Shown here: in pieces, positions 5,899 to 6,599 of the stretch
How the letters are laid out: every line of letters starts with the position of its first letter
How positions within the stretch are numbered: position 1 is the stretch's first letter
NCBI GenBank assembly: GCA_003527165.1
Contig: DPSI01000593.1
Location: forward strand, 1,246 to 7,844
Direction: 5' to 3'
DNA from: Pseudomonas sp.
GTDB lineage: Bacteria > Pseudomonadota > Gammaproteobacteria > Pseudomonadales > Pseudomonadaceae
Length of the DNA: 6,599 nt
Translations under genes and position numbers: made by a program
The notes under the pieces: model-generated
Told to the model about the DNA's origin: nothing
Database searches by the model: none
Seen by the model: the letters and a program-made list of their open reading frames with translations, nothing else

Positions 5899-5906
5899 GG
5901 AAAAGC

Positions 5907-6419
5907 ATGTCTCGCCTGTTATTCGCTACCTTGCTTGCCCTGGCGGTGCCCTTCGCAGCTGCCGATGTTCGTGAACTGCAATGGTCGGACCTGATCCCGG
6001 CCGACGCCCCGCCGCCTCCGCCACCGATGGCGATTCATGACATGTCGCAGCTGGCCGACGCGCTCGCCGCCGAAGCGGGCCCCGCTGCGGCTCAGCAATC
6101 GCCGGCCGAGCCGGTGGTTAAGGAGCTCGATGGCGTGCAGGTCAAGCTGCCGGGATACATCGTACCGCTGGACATGGGCGAAGACGGACGGGTGACCGAG
6201 TTTCTGCTGGTGCCCTACTTCGGCGCCTGCATCCACGTGCCACCGCCGCCGTCCAACCAGATCGTGCACGCCAACAGCGAGTTGGGGGTGAAGGTGGATG
6301 AGTTGTACCAGCCGTTCTGGATCGAAGGCCCACTGAAAGTCGAGCACGCCAGCAGTGAGCTGGCCGAAGCGGGCTATCGCATGGAAGCGCAGAAGATCTA
6401 TCTCTACGAGCTGGAGTAA
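5907..6419 (+). CDS. DUF3299 family exported protein, last gene of the zinc operon
   Basis: A 170-residue protein with a signal peptide (residues 1-19, MSRLLFATLLALAVPFAAA, then DVRELQW). A Pro/Ala-rich linker with six prolines in a row (35-40) leads to the conserved part: KLPGYIVPLDM (80-90), TEFLLVPYFGACIHVPPPP (97-115), NQIVHA (117-122), LYQPFWIEGPLKVE (133-146) and YRMEAQKIYLYELE at the end. Cys108, His110 and His121 are candidate metal ligands. The family has no established biochemical function that I know. AAGGA at 5897-5901 overlaps the permease stop, and only eight bases part the two genes, so translation is probably linked. It is predicted to be periplasmic. Its place after a Zur-like site, a His-rich protein and an ABC pair suggests zinc delivery or sensing in the periplasm (inference). 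The true start is 5907; longer readings from 5790 overlap the permease. Confidence 0.9.
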   Translation: MSRLLFATLLALAVPFAAADVRELQWSDLIPADAPPPPPPMAIHDMSQLADALAAEAGPAAAQQSPAEPVVKELDGVQVKLPGYIVPLDMGEDGRVTEFLLVPYFGACIHVPPPPSNQIVHANSELGVKVDELYQPFWIEGPLKVEHASSELAEAGYRMEAQKIYLYELE

Positions 6420-6599
6420 CGTGCCGCTCCGGGCCTAACCAATCGATGAGCAGATGCGATTCGACGCCAAGACCTCAGTGCGTTCGAGAGAAGTAAAGCA
6501 CTGGATCATCCAAGCCTCAGGTGAACCGTCTCACCAGTTATCAGCAGCATCGCCATACACCTGCAGCAGACACGCGGCGACACCGGTATCACCGAGCGC
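6420..6599. other. Right-edge stretch without a supported gene
   Basis: No intrinsic terminator with a T-run is visible after the DUF3299 stop. A short open frame runs from ATG at 6454 to the window edge (48 codons, no stop) but has no ribosome site and an unconvincing composition. The minus strand is open for 22 codons from the right edge to a TGA at 6531-6533 region, which could be the tail of a leftward gene or chance. Nothing more can be said from this window. Confidence 0.4.

Noticed and set aside
6520..6535. GGTGA-N6-TCACC dyad near the right edge, considered as a terminator of the zinc operon
   Set aside because: Short stem, no T-run, and 100 bases past the last stop; chance is likely in GC-rich DNA.

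Overview
The window is GC-rich, densely coded gammaproteobacterial DNA. The protein families and gene arrangement look like Pseudomonas or the closely related Stutzerimonas (inference from protein character, not from a search). There are eight complete protein-coding genes and one gene cut by the left edge. I see no tRNA, rRNA, CRISPR array, insertion sequence or phage gene.

Left part (1-1850): the C-terminal end of a hybrid sensor histidine kinase (last piece of the ATPase domain plus a complete receiver domain) runs rightward. It converges on a leftward gene for a small four-helix membrane protein of the DUF4345 type with a proline-rich tail. Divergent from that gene, across about 170 bases, is a small exported DUF411 metal-binding protein with a CGCC motif, a family usually associated with copper.

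Middle part (1850-3260): a membrane-anchored neutral zinc metallopeptidase of the YpfJ family (HEVGH motif) has a possible promoter whose spacer holds a perfect 7-bp inverted repeat. Five bases after its stop lies the stop of a convergent small gene for an unrecognised 115-residue protein. That small gene diverges from the next operon, and the intergenic region holds a Zur-like operator over a -10 box, a perfect 12-bp palindrome and a hairpin.

Right part (3263-6419): a probable four-gene operon encodes a secreted histidine-rich ZrgA/DUF2796 protein, an ABC ATPase, a MacB/FtsX-type permease, and a secreted DUF3299 protein. As I recall, this is the same order as PA4063-PA4066 in P. aeruginosa, a set reported to be under Zur control. 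The likely job is zinc scavenging or zinc handling in the periplasm during zinc starvation. The transporter is not a classical zinc importer by fold, which leaves the mechanism open and makes this operon the most interesting part of the window. The last 180 bases hold no gene I can support.

Themes: at least four of the products have a visible or family-level link to metals (DUF411, the metallopeptidase, the ZrgA-like protein and the ABC operon), although only the last operon shows a metal-responsive control site.
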